The position numbers and the translations under genes are program-made. 38,076 nucleotides of DNA from Gemmatimonadales bacterium (GTDB taxonomy: Bacteria; Gemmatimonadota; Gemmatimonadetes; Gemmatimonadales; JACORV01), in the NCBI GenBank assembly GCA_030697825.1, contig JAUYOW010000070.1, positions 1 through 38,076 on the forward strand, in the 5' to 3' direction. Under the pieces are notes generated by a model, which saw only the letters and a list, made by a program, of their open reading frames with translations, searched no databases and was not told where the DNA came from. The first letter of the stretch is position 1. Every line of letters begins with the position of its first letter. Positions 24,110 to 32,428 of this stretch are shown here, in pieces.

Positions 24110-25326
24110 TCCTGAAGCAGATTCCCCAGAATCTGGCGGGCGATGACGAGCCGCTGGATCTCGCTGGTCCCCTCCCCGATCTCGCACACCTTGGCGTCCC
24201 GCATCATCCGCTCGACCGGGTACTCGGTCGTGTATCCGTACCCACCGTGGAGTTGGACAGCCTTGATGGTGGTGCGCATGGCCAGCTCGGAGCAGTACAG
24301 CTTGGCCATGGCTGCCTCCTTCTTGTGCGGCCGGTCGTTCTGCTTGAGCCAGGCGGCATGGTAAGTGAGGAGCTTCCCTGCCTCGATCTCCATCGCCATG
24401 TCCGCGAGGGCGAAACTCACGCCCTGGAAGCTGGCGACCGGCCTTCCGAACTGCTTTCTGACGCTGGTGTACTTGAGCGCCTCCTCATACGCCCCCTCGG
24501 CGATGCCGAGGGACAGGGCGGCGATGCCGATGCGCCCCGAGTCCAGGGTCTTGAGGAACTGGACGAATCCCTCGCCGACCGCGCCGAGGAGGTTCTCCTT
24601 CGGCACGACGGCGTCCTCGAAGTACAGCTCGCGGGTGTCGCTGGCCCGCCAGCCCATTTTGTCTTCCTTCTTCCCCGCCCTCACCCCTGGCGTCCAGGTG
24701 AGGGATGGCTCGTGGCCCATGCCATGCTTGGCCGCGGCGGCCTGGTCCACCGTTTCCTTGGTGACGATGAACGCGGTGATCCCCCGATTCGTCTTGCCGG
24801 GAGTCGTACGCGCCGTGCACACGAAGATCTCGCCGACGCCGGCGTGGGTGATGAAGATCTTGGAACCGTTGAGGAGGTAGTGGTCGCCCTGGTCCACCGC
24901 CGTCGTGGCGGTGCCGCCCGCGTCAGAACCCGCGCCGGGCTCGGTGAGTCCGAACCCGCCCAAGACCTTGCCCGCGGCGAGCAGCGGCACGTACCGCCGC
25001 TTCTGCGCATCGGTGCCGAAGTCCATGATGGGCGACGTGCCGAGGGTGGTATGGGCGGATACGGTGAGGCCGTGCGACGCGTCCACCTTGGCCAGCTCGT
25101 GGACCGTAGTGATGTAAGAGAGGTAGTCCATGCCGGCGCCGCCCAGCTCCTCGGGCCACGGCACGCCGAGCAAGCCGAGGTCGGCCATCTTCTTGACCGT
25201 CGCCCAGGGGAACTCCGAGGTCGCATCGTGCTCGCGGGCGACGGGAGCGATCTCGTTCCGGGCGAAATCACGCACCATCTCGCGCACTTCGAGGTGGTGC
25301 TGGTTGAAGAAGAGGGCGTCGTCCAT
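24106..25326 (-). CDS. Acyl-CoA dehydrogenase
   Basis: The 406-residue flavoenzyme introduces a 2,3 double bond into acyl-CoA. Motifs: [14 protein letters not shown] (about 124-137, FAD/substrate loop), [24 protein letters not shown]-type helix ([12 protein letters not shown]), [22 protein letters not shown], and catalytic E385 in GEGTSEIQR. Residues [10 protein letters not shown] between MGHEP and GKKEDKMGW look like an in-frame insertion and are encoded by a palindrome (24678-24704). A short-, branched- or glutaryl-type substrate cannot be chosen from sequence; nearby AtuA and carboxylase genes make a branched substrate plausible. It follows recQ on the same strand after 33 bp. Confidence 0.93.
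   Translation of the reverse strand: MDDALFFNQHHLEVREMVRDFARNEIAPVAREHDATSEFPWATVKKMADLGLLGVPWPEELGGAGMDYLSYITTVHELAKVDASHGLTVSAHTTLGTSPIMDFGTDAQKRRYVPLLAAGKVLGGFGLTEPGAGSDAGGTATTAVDQGDHYLLNGSKIFITHAGVGEIFVCTARTTPGKTNRGITAFIVTKETVDQAAAAKHGMGHEPSLTWTPGVRAGKKEDKMGWRASDTRELYFEDAVVPKENLLGAVGEGFVQFLKTLDSGRIGIAALSLGIAEGAYEEALKYTSVRKQFGRPVASFQGVSFALADMAMEIEAGKLLTYHAAWLKQNDRPHKKEAAMAKLYCSELAMRTTIKAVQLHGGYGYTTEYPVERMMRDAKVCEIGEGTSEIQRLVIARQILGNLLQD
24678..24704. repeat. Palindrome inserted inside the acyl-CoA dehydrogenase gene
   Basis: CCCTCACC and GGTGAGGG form the outer arms; CCTGG/CCAGG extend the stem around CGT. It translates to part of [11 protein letters not shown], residues not expected in this family. 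Confidence 0.6.
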
Positions 25327-25359
25327 CCGAGGAATCTAGCCTGCGGCCTCAGCATCCGG

Positions 25360-26580
25360 CTATACCGGGCGCATGCTCCTCAGCCTGAGGAGGCGCCACC
25401 GGGCGCACCGGTCGCAGCCGCGGCAGCGCTTCACGGCCTCGCCGAAGTGCGCCAGGAGCAGTTCGCGCCGGCACGGGAAGGCCATCACATAGCGGATCAG
25501 CGGATCCAGCTTCCGGGTGTCGGGCACGATCCGTCGCTGCAGCGCGAGGTCGCCCCTGGTCCACAACACTTCGCAGCGCGCTCGCCTCCCGTCCCTGCCG
25601 GCCCGACCCGCTTCCTGGTAGTACGCCTCGAGACTGGTGGAGAGACCAAGGTGGACGACGCGACGGACGTCCGGCTTGTCGATGCCCATCCCGAAGGCCG
25701 ACGTGGCGACGACGCAGTCCAGGTGGCCGGTCAGGAACTCATGTTGGATGCTCCGCCGCACCGAATGCTCGAGGCCGGCGTGATATGGCGCCGCGACCAC
25801 TCCGGCGTTGAGCAGGGCCCGCGACCACTTCTCGGCACCGGACCGCGTGGGCACGTACACGATGGCAGCCCCCCGGTGCGGCTTCAGGTGCGCGAGCAGC
25901 CGCCGGCGACGCTCGGCGTCGTCCCGCACCTTCACGACGCTGAAGTAGAGGTTGGGGCGATCGAACGACCCCACGATCCGTTCGACCGTGCCGAGCCGAA
26001 GCGTGTCGATGATGTCGTCGCGGACTGCGCGGGTGGCCGTCGCCGTGAGCGCGAGCGTGGGTGGCCGGCCCAGCGCGAGCCGCGCGATGCCGAGCCGCCG
26101 GTAGGCCGGGCGGAAGTCGTGGCCCCACTCCGAGACGCAGTGCGCCTCGTCAACCGCCAGCAGGCTCACCCGAACCGCCCTCAGGAGGCCGATGAGGCGA
26201 CCGGTCGCGAGGCGCTCGGGCGCGACGTAGAGCAGCTTCAGCCCGCCGCCGGCGACGTCCTGTAGAACGCTTTGGCGCTCGGCCGGCGTCATGGCGCTGG
26301 TGAGCGCGGCGGCACTGATCCCGCGCCCGAGCGCCGCCTGCACCTGGTCCTGCATGAGCGAGATGAGCGGAGAGACGACCACGGTGAGTCCGTCCAGCAC
26401 CAGCGCCGGCACCTGGTAGCAGATGGACTTGCCGCCGCCGGTCGGGAGAACCACCAGCGCGCTGCGTCCGGCCAGCGCCGCTCGCACGGCGCGGAACTGC
26501 CCGGTTCGAAAGGCCGGGTACCCGAAACGCGACCGCAGGACCTCGGTCGCGCGCTCCATTTGCCACGCGAGCACCGTCAT
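25360..26580 (-). CDS. recQ: RecQ-family DNA helicase, short form
   Basis: This 406-residue 3'-5' helicase has a Q-motif region RFGYPAFRTGQFRAVRAAL, Walker A LPTGGGKS, VVVSPLISLMQDQV, VDEAHCVSEWGHDFRPAYRRL (DEAH and aromatic loop), LTATAT, VYVPTRSGAEKWS, ATSAFGMGIDKPDVR and YYQEAGRAGRDG. The zinc cysteines (RARCEVLW, FPCRRELLLAHFGE, CRGCDRC) follow. It stops right after the zinc module and so lacks the winged-helix and HRDC domains of long RecQ; helicase function is still expected. ATG at 26580 is used; a second Met at residue 8 is possible. Its first ~27 codons and upstream bases are repeated in the chimera upstream. Confidence 0.93.
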   Translation of the reverse strand: MTVLAWQMERATEVLRSRFGYPAFRTGQFRAVRAALAGRSALVVLPTGGGKSICYQVPALVLDGLTVVVSPLISLMQDQVQAALGRGISAAALTSAMTPAERQSVLQDVAGGGLKLLYVAPERLATGRLIGLLRAVRVSLLAVDEAHCVSEWGHDFRPAYRRLGIARLALGRPPTLALTATATRAVRDDIIDTLRLGTVERIVGSFDRPNLYFSVVKVRDDAERRRRLLAHLKPHRGAAIVYVPTRSGAEKWSRALLNAGVVAAPYHAGLEHSVRRSIQHEFLTGHLDCVVATSAFGMGIDKPDVRRVVHLGLSTSLEAYYQEAGRAGRDGRRARCEVLWTRGDLALQRRIVPDTRKLDPLIRYVMAFPCRRELLLAHFGEAVKRCRGCDRCARWRLLRLRSMRPV

Positions 26581-26591
26581 GGCCGACCAAG

Positions 26592-26957
26592 CTACAAGGT
26601 CAACCTAGAAAGATGGTGGCGAATCCTTGCGTTGCGTGGCTTTTCTATGCTGAGCGAAGCGGAGAATGAAGGCGGCGACATCGCGTCGCTGTCCTCGGCC
26701 GCAGCGAAGATTCGGAGGAGGTTCTTCTCGGTCTCGCCGATGTACTTGGGCACGACCGCCGATAGGTCGATCCGGTACAGGTCGAGGCCGAGCCAGCGCG
26801 CGAGCACCTCGGCGGCCATTCGTTTTGTGGGCGCCGCGGGCCCCCGGATGCCGCAGGCGCGCACCGCGCGGAACTGGCCGGTACGGAAGGCCGGGTACCC
26901 GAACCGCGACCGCAACATCTCCGTCGCCCGCTCCATGTGCCACGCCGGCGCGGTCAT
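26592..26957 (-). pseudogene. Chimeric remnant: RecQ N-terminus joined to an AAA+ ATPase piece
   Basis: The 121-residue frame begins MTAPAWHMERATEMLRSRF and continues GYPAFRTGQFRAVRA, nearly the same as the RecQ start just downstream. It then switches to AAA+ ATPase sequence: MAAEVLARWLGLDLYRIDLS, then AVVPKYIGETEKNLLRIFAAAED. The expected Walker A GPPGTGKT is degenerate (GPAAPTKR), and Walker B and everything after are missing. The tail (about 93-121) is read-through into intergenic DNA. Third-base differences from recQ indicate an old duplication. The bases before both starts are also alike (TTGTCGGCC / TTGGTCGGCC). It is most simply a decayed gene; a short expressed peptide cannot be excluded. 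Confidence 0.75.
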
Positions 26958-27144
26958 CGGCCGACAACTTATGGAGAGAGGGCGGTATCACGGTGGCAAA
27001 ATCGAGCGGGTGCGGCGCTTTCCTTCGCGGTCTACTTCGGCGGCGTGCGCCACGCGCCGTGGGAGCCTTCCTTGCGCCGCGGCGCGCGGTTACGCATGCT
27101 GAAGTGGGTCGGCTCACGGGCAGGACGATTCCTCGGAGGGGCAG

Positions 27145-28191
27145 ATGGCTGGCATCGTGGGGTACGGCGCGTTCGTTCCGCGCAACCGCATCACGACCGA
27201 CGAGATCGCCCGGCAGTGGGGGAAGGAGCCCGAGTCCATCCGGCGCGGGTTACTCCTCGAGGAGAAATCGGTCCCCGGGCAGGACGAGGACACCATCACC
27301 ATCTCGGTCGCGGCGGGACGCGCGGCGCTCGCGCGCGCTGGCGTCGCCCCCGGCCGGGTGGGCGCGCTGTACATCGGCTCGGAGTCGCACCCCTACGCGG
27401 TGAAGCCCAGCGGCACCGTCGTGGCCGAAGCGCTCGGCATCGGTCCCGAGCTCCACGTGGCCGACTTCGAGTTCGCCTGCAAGGCCGGGACCGAGGCGAT
27501 GTTCGTCGCGCTCGGGCTCGTGGAGTCGGGTCGCGTCGAGTACGCGCTCGCGATCGGGGCGGACACCTCGCAGGGCGCGCCGAACGACGCGCTCGAGTTC
27601 TCCGCCTCGGCGGGCGGGGCCGCCTACCTCTTCGGGAAGAGCGACCTCATGGCCGACGTCCGCGCGACGTACAGCTACACGACGGACACACCGGACTTCT
27701 GGCGGCGCGAAGGCGAGTTCTACCCGCGGCACGGCGGGCGCTTCACCGGCGAGCCGGCGTACTTCAAGCACGTGACGGCGGCGACGCGGGCCATCCTTGA
27801 GCGGACCGGCCTCAAGCCCGCCGACTTCCGCTTCGCCGTGTTCCACATGCCGAACGGGAAGTTCCCGCTTTCCGTGGGTCAGACGCTCGGCTTCACCCGG
27901 AAGCAGCTGGAGACCGGGTACCTCGTCCCCACGATGGGCAACACGTACTCGGGCTCGTCGCCGACCGGCCTCGCGGCGATTCTCGACGTGGCCGATCCCG
28001 GCGATCTGATCCTGATCACGTCGTTCGGCTCCGGCGCGGCGAGCGACTCGTTCGTGCTGGAGGCGAAGCCGGCGCTGGCCGAGCGCCGCGGCCGCGCCCC
28101 GACGGTGCGCTCGATGCTCGATGGGCCGCGGCGCTACCTGACCTACGGCCAGTACGCGAAGGTCCGCGACAAGATCATCCTGAACGAATAG
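27145..28191 (+). CDS. Archaeal-type hydroxymethylglutaryl-CoA synthase
   Basis: The 348-residue protein condenses acetyl-CoA with acetoacetyl-CoA to HMG-CoA. It matches the archaeal family closely: GIVGYGAFVPRNRITTDEIA (3-22), EEKSVPGQDEDTITIS (39-54), YIGSESHPYAVKPSGT (76-91), DFEFACKAGTEAM (107-119) and AIGADTSQGAPNDALEF (136-152). Catalytic residues E80, C112 and H234 (FHMPNGKFP) are present. Eukaryotic/Firmicute MvaS proteins lack this pattern. GGAGGGG precedes ATG 27145. The thiolase and DUF35 genes follow at 30 and 2 bp, the gene order of the archaeal three-protein complex. Mevalonate synthesis or an HMG-CoA/3-methylglutaconyl-CoA route are both possible uses. Confidence 0.93.
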   Translation: MAGIVGYGAFVPRNRITTDEIARQWGKEPESIRRGLLLEEKSVPGQDEDTITISVAAGRAALARAGVAPGRVGALYIGSESHPYAVKPSGTVVAEALGIGPELHVADFEFACKAGTEAMFVALGLVESGRVEYALAIGADTSQGAPNDALEFSASAGGAAYLFGKSDLMADVRATYSYTTDTPDFWRREGEFYPRHGGRFTGEPAYFKHVTAATRAILERTGLKPADFRFAVFHMPNGKFPLSVGQTLGFTRKQLETGYLVPTMGNTYSGSSPTGLAAILDVADPGDLILITSFGSGAASDSFVLEAKPALAERRGRAPTVRSMLDGPRRYLTYGQYAKVRDKIILNE

Positions 28192-28221
28192 AGGGCGTCC
28201 AGCGCTCCTGAGGAGGAGACG

Positions 28222-29370
28222 ATGCGCGAAGTGGCGATTGTCGCGGCGGGCATGACCAGGTTCGGCGAGCTGTGGCGCTCGAGCCTCCGCGACCTGTTCG
28301 TGGAGGCCGCGGCGGAAGCGATCGCGGGCGCCCACATCGACCGGGTGGACGCGATCGTCGTGGGCAACATGTCCGGGGGCCAGTTCGTGGGCCAGGAGCA
28401 TCTCGGGCCACTCATGGCCGACCACCTCGGGATGGCCGGCACGCCGGCCATCCGCGTGGAGTCCGCATGCGCCTCGGGGGGCGCGGCCCTGCACGTGGCG
28501 TTCCTCGAGGTCGCCTCCGGCGCGTGCGATCTCGTGCTCGCGGCCGGCGTCGAGAAGATGACCGACGGCGCGGACGTGACGGCCGTGCTCGCGAGCGCCG
28601 CGGACCAGGAGACCGAGGTCTATCACGGGATCACCTTCCCGGGCCTCTACGCGATGATCGCCCGCGCCCACATGGAGGCGTACGGCACCACCGAGGAAGA
28701 CCTGTCCTGGGTCGCGGTCAAGAACCACCGCCACGGCGCGCTGAATCCGAAGGCGCAGTTCCGCCGTGAGGTGAAGCTGGAGGAGGTGATGGCCTCGACG
28801 ATGGTGGCGGAGCCGCTGCGGCTGCTCCACTGCTCGCCCGTGAGCGACGGCGCGGCCGCCGTGCTGCTGTGCCCGCTGGACCAGGCCAAGCGCTACACGG
28901 ACCGGCCGGTGCGGATCCGGGCCAGCGCCCTGGCCACGGCGCCGATGGCGCTGGCAGAGCGGAAGAACCCGGCCGTTCTGGACGCCGTGGCGCTGTCGGC
29001 CGAGCGGGCGTACACGATGGCGGGCCTGGGACCCGACGACATCCACGTCGCCGAGGTGCACGACTGCTTCACCATCGCGGAAATCTGCTGCATCGAGGCG
29101 CTGGGCTTCGCCGAACGGGGATGCGGCCGGGTGGCAGCTCGGGAGGGGCTCACCGCGCTGGGTGGCCGCATCCCCGTCAACACCAGCGGCGGTCTCAAGG
29201 CGAAAGGGCACCCGGTAGGCGCCACCGGTATCGCGCAAGCGATCGAGATCTTCGAGCAGCTGCGCGGCGAGGCGGGCGAGCGCCAGGTTGCCGATGCCCG
29301 CATCGGTCTCGCGCAGAACATGGGTGGCTCGGGCGCCAGCTCGGTCGTCCACATCCTCGAGGGGGCCTGA
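28222..29370 (+). CDS. Archaeal/SCP2-type acetoacetyl-CoA thiolase
   Basis: The 382-residue thiolase resembles the archaeal acetyl-CoA acetyltransferase class: [17 protein letters not shown] (1-17), nucleophile C83 (VESACASGG), [32 protein letters not shown], and the late KGHPVGATG histidine. It lacks the usual bacterial C-terminal CxG cysteine, as in SCP2-like thiolases. It would supply acetoacetyl-CoA directly to the HMG-CoA synthase encoded 30 bp upstream, through the complex held by the DUF35 protein. AGGAGGAG precedes ATG 28222. Clearly different from the PcaF-type thiolase at 8100. Confidence 0.92.
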   Translation: MREVAIVAAGMTRFGELWRSSLRDLFVEAAAEAIAGAHIDRVDAIVVGNMSGGQFVGQEHLGPLMADHLGMAGTPAIRVESACASGGAALHVAFLEVASGACDLVLAAGVEKMTDGADVTAVLASAADQETEVYHGITFPGLYAMIARAHMEAYGTTEEDLSWVAVKNHRHGALNPKAQFRREVKLEEVMASTMVAEPLRLLHCSPVSDGAAAVLLCPLDQAKRYTDRPVRIRASALATAPMALAERKNPAVLDAVALSAERAYTMAGLGPDDIHVAEVHDCFTIAEICCIEALGFAERGCGRVAAREGLTALGGRIPVNTSGGLKAKGHPVGATGIAQAIEIFEQLRGEAGERQVADARIGLAQNMGGSGASSVVHILEGA

Positions 29371-29372
29371 CC

Positions 29373-29765
29373 ATGCCGAGTCCGAGATACTGGCGGGAGA
29401 TCCCGACGCGCTACCGGCTTGAGGCCCAGCGCTGCCGCGGCTGCGGAACGCACATCTTCCCGGCCCGCCGGATCTGTCCGGGATGCCGCGGCACGGATTT
29501 CGAGCGGAGCGCCCTGTCGCTCCACGGCACCGTCGTCACGTCCACCGTGGTCCACGTGGCGCCCGAGGACCTCGCGATGCAGGCCCCGTACGCCATGGCG
29601 ATCGTCGAGACGCCCGAGAAGGCGCGCCTGATGGTCCAGGTGGTGGACTGCGATCCGGCGACCGTGACGCCCGGGATGGCCGTCGCGCTCGAGTTCAGGC
29701 GGATCCGGATGGAGGGGCGCGGGGGCATCCTCTGCTACGGCCACAAGGCGGTACCCGCGGCCTGA
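29373..29765 (+). CDS. DUF35 zinc-ribbon/OB-fold protein
   Basis: The 130-residue protein has a rubredoxin-like zinc ribbon (C21, C24, C35, C38: CRGCG and CPGCR) and a C-terminal OB fold (about 45-120, GTVVTSTVVHVAP to VALEFRRI). In methanogens this protein bridges thiolase and HMG-CoA synthase and lets acetoacetyl-CoA swing between their active sites through a shared CoA site. Here it starts 2 bp after the thiolase stop, so the three are made together. A small GCGGG/CCCGC hairpin follows at 29770-29785 before the convergent gene. Confidence 0.92.
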   Translation: MPSPRYWREIPTRYRLEAQRCRGCGTHIFPARRICPGCRGTDFERSALSLHGTVVTSTVVHVAPEDLAMQAPYAMAIVETPEKARLMVQVVDCDPATVTPGMAVALEFRRIRMEGRGGILCYGHKAVPAA

Positions 29766-29777
29766 GTGCGGCGGGTT

Positions 29778-29942
29778 TCAGCCCGCGGACTTCCGGCGCT
29801 GGAGGAAGCGGACGAGGAAAGCGGACAGAATCAGCCCCAGGCCCGGGTATCCCAACCACTTCTTCCCGGTCTGGTCCGCGAACAGGACGAGCGCCAGCCC
29901 GGCGAGGGCCAGCGCGTACTTGGCGAGGGTCGAGCCGCTCAC
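29778..29942 (-). CDS. Small two-helix membrane protein (54 residues)
   Basis: GTG at 29942 overlaps the enoyl-CoA hydratase stop (GTGA), so it is translationally coupled. The peptide VSGSTLAKYALALAGLALVL continues through FADQTGKKWLGYPGLGL to ILSAFLVRFLQRRKSAG. It has two hydrophobic helices (about 6-21 and 30-46) linked by a charged turn and a basic tail. There is no family I recognise. Start/stop overlap and the membrane pattern support it as real. Confidence 0.6.
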   Translation of the reverse strand: MSGSTLAKYALALAGLALVLFADQTGKKWLGYPGLGLILSAFLVRFLQRRKSAG

Positions 29943-30733
29943 TTCTTGAGAAACGACGCGATCGCGCTCCTGAAATCGGGCGTCCCGCGCGCTACTGCAT
30001 TCACCTTGGCGCCGAGCTTGATGCCGTCCACGAGGCTCAGACCGTCGAGCTGGTAGAACTGTTGCTTGGTGAGAGCCAGCGCCGTGGCGGAGAGCGCGGC
30101 GAGCTGGCCGAGTTGTCGCTCGACCTCCGCGTCGAACCCGTCGGCGGGAAAGACGCGGGACACGATCCCCACCCGCTCAGCCTCCGCCGCGTCCACGAGG
30201 CGTCCCGTCGCCGCGAGGTCGAACGCGACCTTCTCGCCGACCAGGCGCCGCAGCATGGTCATCACCATGGCGGGCACGAACCCGCGATTGATCTCCGGGT
30301 AGCCGAACTGCGCGCCGGCCTTCGCGAAGACGAGGTCGCACGCGGTGGCGAGCCCGCAGCCGCCGGCGAGGCACCGCCCCTCCACTACCGCAACGACGAC
30401 CTTGGGCATCTGTCTCAGCCTGACGAAGACCTCGCCCAGGTCCCAGGCGCGCTGCTCGTTCTCAGCGAGGGTGAGGTCCGCGGACTCGAGCAGCTCGTTG
30501 AGGTCGAGGCCGGCGCAGAAATCCTTCCCCGCCCCGCGGATCGCCACGATACGCACGTCCGCCGCGAGGTCCACCGTCTCGATCGCCGTCTTCAGCTCGG
30601 CGATCATGCGGCGGTCGATGGCGTTCTTCTTGTCAGGACGGTTCAGCGTCAGCGTGGCTACGCCGCTGGCGCGGTCCATGAGGACCCGCTTCTCCTGTGC
30701 CCCTGTGCCTCCGTGCCCCTGTGCCCCCGTCAT
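29939..30733 (-). CDS. Enoyl-CoA hydratase-family protein, methylglutaconyl-CoA hydratase-like
   Basis: The 264-residue crotonase (from ATG 30733) has the oxyanion segment CAGLDL (73-78) and AGGCGLATACD, where the first catalytic Glu is glycine (G127). The second is kept: E147 in GYPEINRGFVPAM. Missing the first Glu and having a Pro-Ala after the second resembles 3-methylglutaconyl-CoA hydratases (LiuC/AtuE). With AtuA and carboxylase neighbours this suggests the HMG-CoA/3-methylglutaconyl-CoA interconversion. The first ~16 residues (MTGAQGHGGTGAQEKR) are translated from a GCACAGG repeat. ATG at residue 19 (30679) may be the original start, but the ATGA overlap with the gene upstream favours 30733. 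Confidence 0.82.
   Translation of the reverse strand: MTGAQGHGGTGAQEKRVLMDRASGVATLTLNRPDKKNAIDRRMIAELKTAIETVDLAADVRIVAIRGAGKDFCAGLDLNELLESADLTLAENEQRAWDLGEVFVRLRQMPKVVVAVVEGRCLAGGCGLATACDLVFAKAGAQFGYPEINRGFVPAMVMTMLRRLVGEKVAFDLAATGRLVDAAEAERVGIVSRVFPADGFDAEVERQLGQLAALSATALALTKQQFYQLDGLSLVDGIKLGAKVNAVARGTPDFRSAIASFLKK
30693..30730. repeat. GCACAGGGGCACAGG-type tandem repeat
   Basis: On the minus strand, four imperfect ~9-bp units of GGGGCACAG / GGAGGCACAG lie at the 5' end of the enoyl-CoA hydratase gene. They sit directly at the overlap with the AtuA-tail gene and would encode TGAQGHGGTGAQ. Confidence 0.75.
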
Positions 30734-31044
30734 TCCGTTTCGATCTCCATCCTTAGCAGCGCCGTACTCAAAGTCTTCCCCTGCGCGTCGGTCTTGAGGG
30801 AGATGGTCCCGCCGCCGCCCAGCGCGCCGTGGAGGAGAAAGTTGAGCGCGTGCAGGTTAGGCAGCTCGAAGCGCTCGACCCCGCCGGTGAGCATCCCCGC
30901 GAAGTGCCGCGTGACGCGCTCCACCGTCAGCTCCCGCACCAGCACCGGATAGTACTCCGGCTTGAGCGCGATGACGCCGACGTTGGCGGTGTCGCCCTTG
31001 TCGCCGCTGCGGGCGTGGGCCAGCTCGACCAGGCGCCGCTTCAC
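30730..31044 (-). CDS. AtuA C-terminal (ferredoxin-fold-like) domain as a separate protein
   Basis: The 104-residue protein begins KRRLVELAHARSGDKGDTANVGVIALKPEY, the hallmark of the C-terminal domain of AtuA proteins. It continues with YELPNLHALNF-like FELPNLHALNFLLHGALGGGGTISLKTDAQGK. In many bacteria it is fused to AtuA; here it is separate, 7 bp after it on the same strand. Role: presumed partner subunit of AtuA in acyl-CoA turnover of acyclic terpenes or branched acids; the chemistry is not established. The stop overlaps the next start (ATGA). Confidence 0.88.
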   Translation of the reverse strand: MKRRLVELAHARSGDKGDTANVGVIALKPEYYPVLVRELTVERVTRHFAGMLTGGVERFELPNLHALNFLLHGALGGGGTISLKTDAQGKTLSTALLRMEIETE

Positions 31045-31051
31045 TTGGACG

Positions 31052-32419
31052 TCACGCTGTGAAAACCCGGACTTCCGGACGAATCTCGCCCTTGGGCACG
31101 AGCGCCGGCCAGTACGCGACGATCTCCTCCACCTTGGGCCGGCCGCCCGCGAAGCCCGTCACGCTCGGCGGGCCGTTCAGGATGAGCGGCGCCAGCTCGC
31201 GCGTGAACCGCTCGACCGGACCCTTGTGCTCGGCGCGCACGCCGAAGCGCAGTTGCACCTCGGCGATGTCGGGCGAGGGCTCGCCCGCGAGCAGCCCGTG
31301 CGTGGCGTTGACGCCCACGAACTCGGTCAGCCGCCCCTCGAACTTCAGGCCGAGCCGGTCGAGCCGCGCCCGGAGCACGCGGTCGGCCTCCCGCGCCTTG
31401 GCGTAGGCGTCGGGCCAGGCGTACACGAGCGTGCCAACCGCCTTGTAGCCGTGCCGGTAGGCGATCGAGACCTTGAGCAGGTCGGTCTCCGGACGGCCTT
31501 CGATGCCGGACACGCGCACCCGGTCGTGCCCCGCCTGCTCCAGGCGGATGCTCGTGAAGTCGGCGACGCAGTCCGGCGTGATGTAGGCGCGGGGGTCGCC
31601 CATCTCGTAGACCAGCTGCTCGGCGACGCTCGCCACGGTAATCGCGCCGCCGGTGCCCGGGTGCTTGGTGATCTCGAATGTGCCATCCGGGTGCGCGTCG
31701 ACGATCGGATAGCCGATGTCTTCGAGATTGGGGGTCGCCGGCCAGCCGGCGAGGTAGTTGCCGCCCGAACACTGGGCGCCGCACTCGAGGATGTGCCCGG
31801 CGATCGTGCCCGCGGCCATGAGGTTCCAGGCATCGCGCTTCCAGCCGAACTCGTGGATCATCGGCGCGAGGGTGAGGCCGGTGTCGGTGACGCGCCCGGT
31901 GATGACGACGTGCGCGCCCTGTTTCAGCGCCTCGGCCACCGGCCAGGCGCCGAGGTACGCGTTGGCCGACAGCACCTTGTCGCGGACCTCGGCCAATGGC
32001 CGGCCCGTGTCCATGTGATGCAGCCCGATGCCGCGCGCGAGAAAGTCGTCGAGCCGGCCGAGGATGTCGTCGCCGCTGACGACGCCGACCCTGAGCTTGC
32101 CCGCGAGGCCAAGCTTGCGCGCGCTCTCGAGGATCGCCTCGGCGCACCCCGCGGGGTTCACGCCGCCGGCGTTCGTCGTCACGCGGATGTTGCGCTCCAC
32201 CACCTTGGGGAGGATCCGCGCGAGCAACGGCACCACGTCGCGCGCGTACCCCATCCTGGGGTCGCGTTCCTTTTGCTTCTGCATGATGGACATCGTCACT
32301 TCGGCGAGGTAGTCCATCATCAGGTAGTCGATGGGCCCGCCCTCGACCTGACGCACCGGGGCCTCCAGCCAGTCACCCCAGAAGCCCTGGCCGGACGCGA
32401 TGCGGATGGTGCGCGTCAT
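31052..32419 (-). CDS. atuA: AtuA-like protein (DUF1446)
   Basis: The 455-residue cytoplasmic protein shows the DUF1446/AtuA pattern: [17 protein letters not shown] (5-21), [61 protein letters not shown] and [23 protein letters not shown]. Further on are [11 protein letters not shown] and [22 protein letters not shown]. AtuA is required for citronellol/geranyl breakdown in Pseudomonas, but its reaction is unknown; the family also occurs with fatty-acid and propionyl-CoA genes. It is placed with its split C-terminal domain, a hydratase and a carboxyltransferase, fitting the Atu/Liu setting. ATG at 32419, 9 bp after the subtilisin gene stop. Confidence 0.88.
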   Translation of the reverse strand: MTRTIRIASGQGFWGDWLEAPVRQVEGGPIDYLMMDYLAEVTMSIMQKQKERDPRMGYARDVVPLLARILPKVVERNIRVTTNAGGVNPAGCAEAILESARKLGLAGKLRVGVVSGDDILGRLDDFLARGIGLHHMDTGRPLAEVRDKVLSANAYLGAWPVAEALKQGAHVVITGRVTDTGLTLAPMIHEFGWKRDAWNLMAAGTIAGHILECGAQCSGGNYLAGWPATPNLEDIGYPIVDAHPDGTFEITKHPGTGGAITVASVAEQLVYEMGDPRAYITPDCVADFTSIRLEQAGHDRVRVSGIEGRPETDLLKVSIAYRHGYKAVGTLVYAWPDAYAKAREADRVLRARLDRLGLKFEGRLTEFVGVNATHGLLAGEPSPDIAEVQLRFGVRAEHKGPVERFTRELAPLILNGPPSVTGFAGGRPKVEEIVAYWPALVPKGEIRPEVRVFTA

Positions 32420-32428
32420 GGCTTCTAG

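Noticed and set aside
24247-26265. A 672-codon open frame on the plus strand
   Set aside because: It is antisense to acyl-CoA dehydrogenase and recQ and shows no recognisable family.
26605-27117. Basic 170-codon minus-strand frame covering the HMG-CoA synthase upstream region
   Set aside because: It is Arg/Ala-rich, overlaps the recQ/AAA chimera in a different frame, and has no recognisable motif or ribosome-binding site.
27250-29352. A 700-codon open frame on the minus strand
   Set aside because: It is antisense to the HMG-CoA synthase and thiolase genes; composition is typical of a GC-rich shadow.
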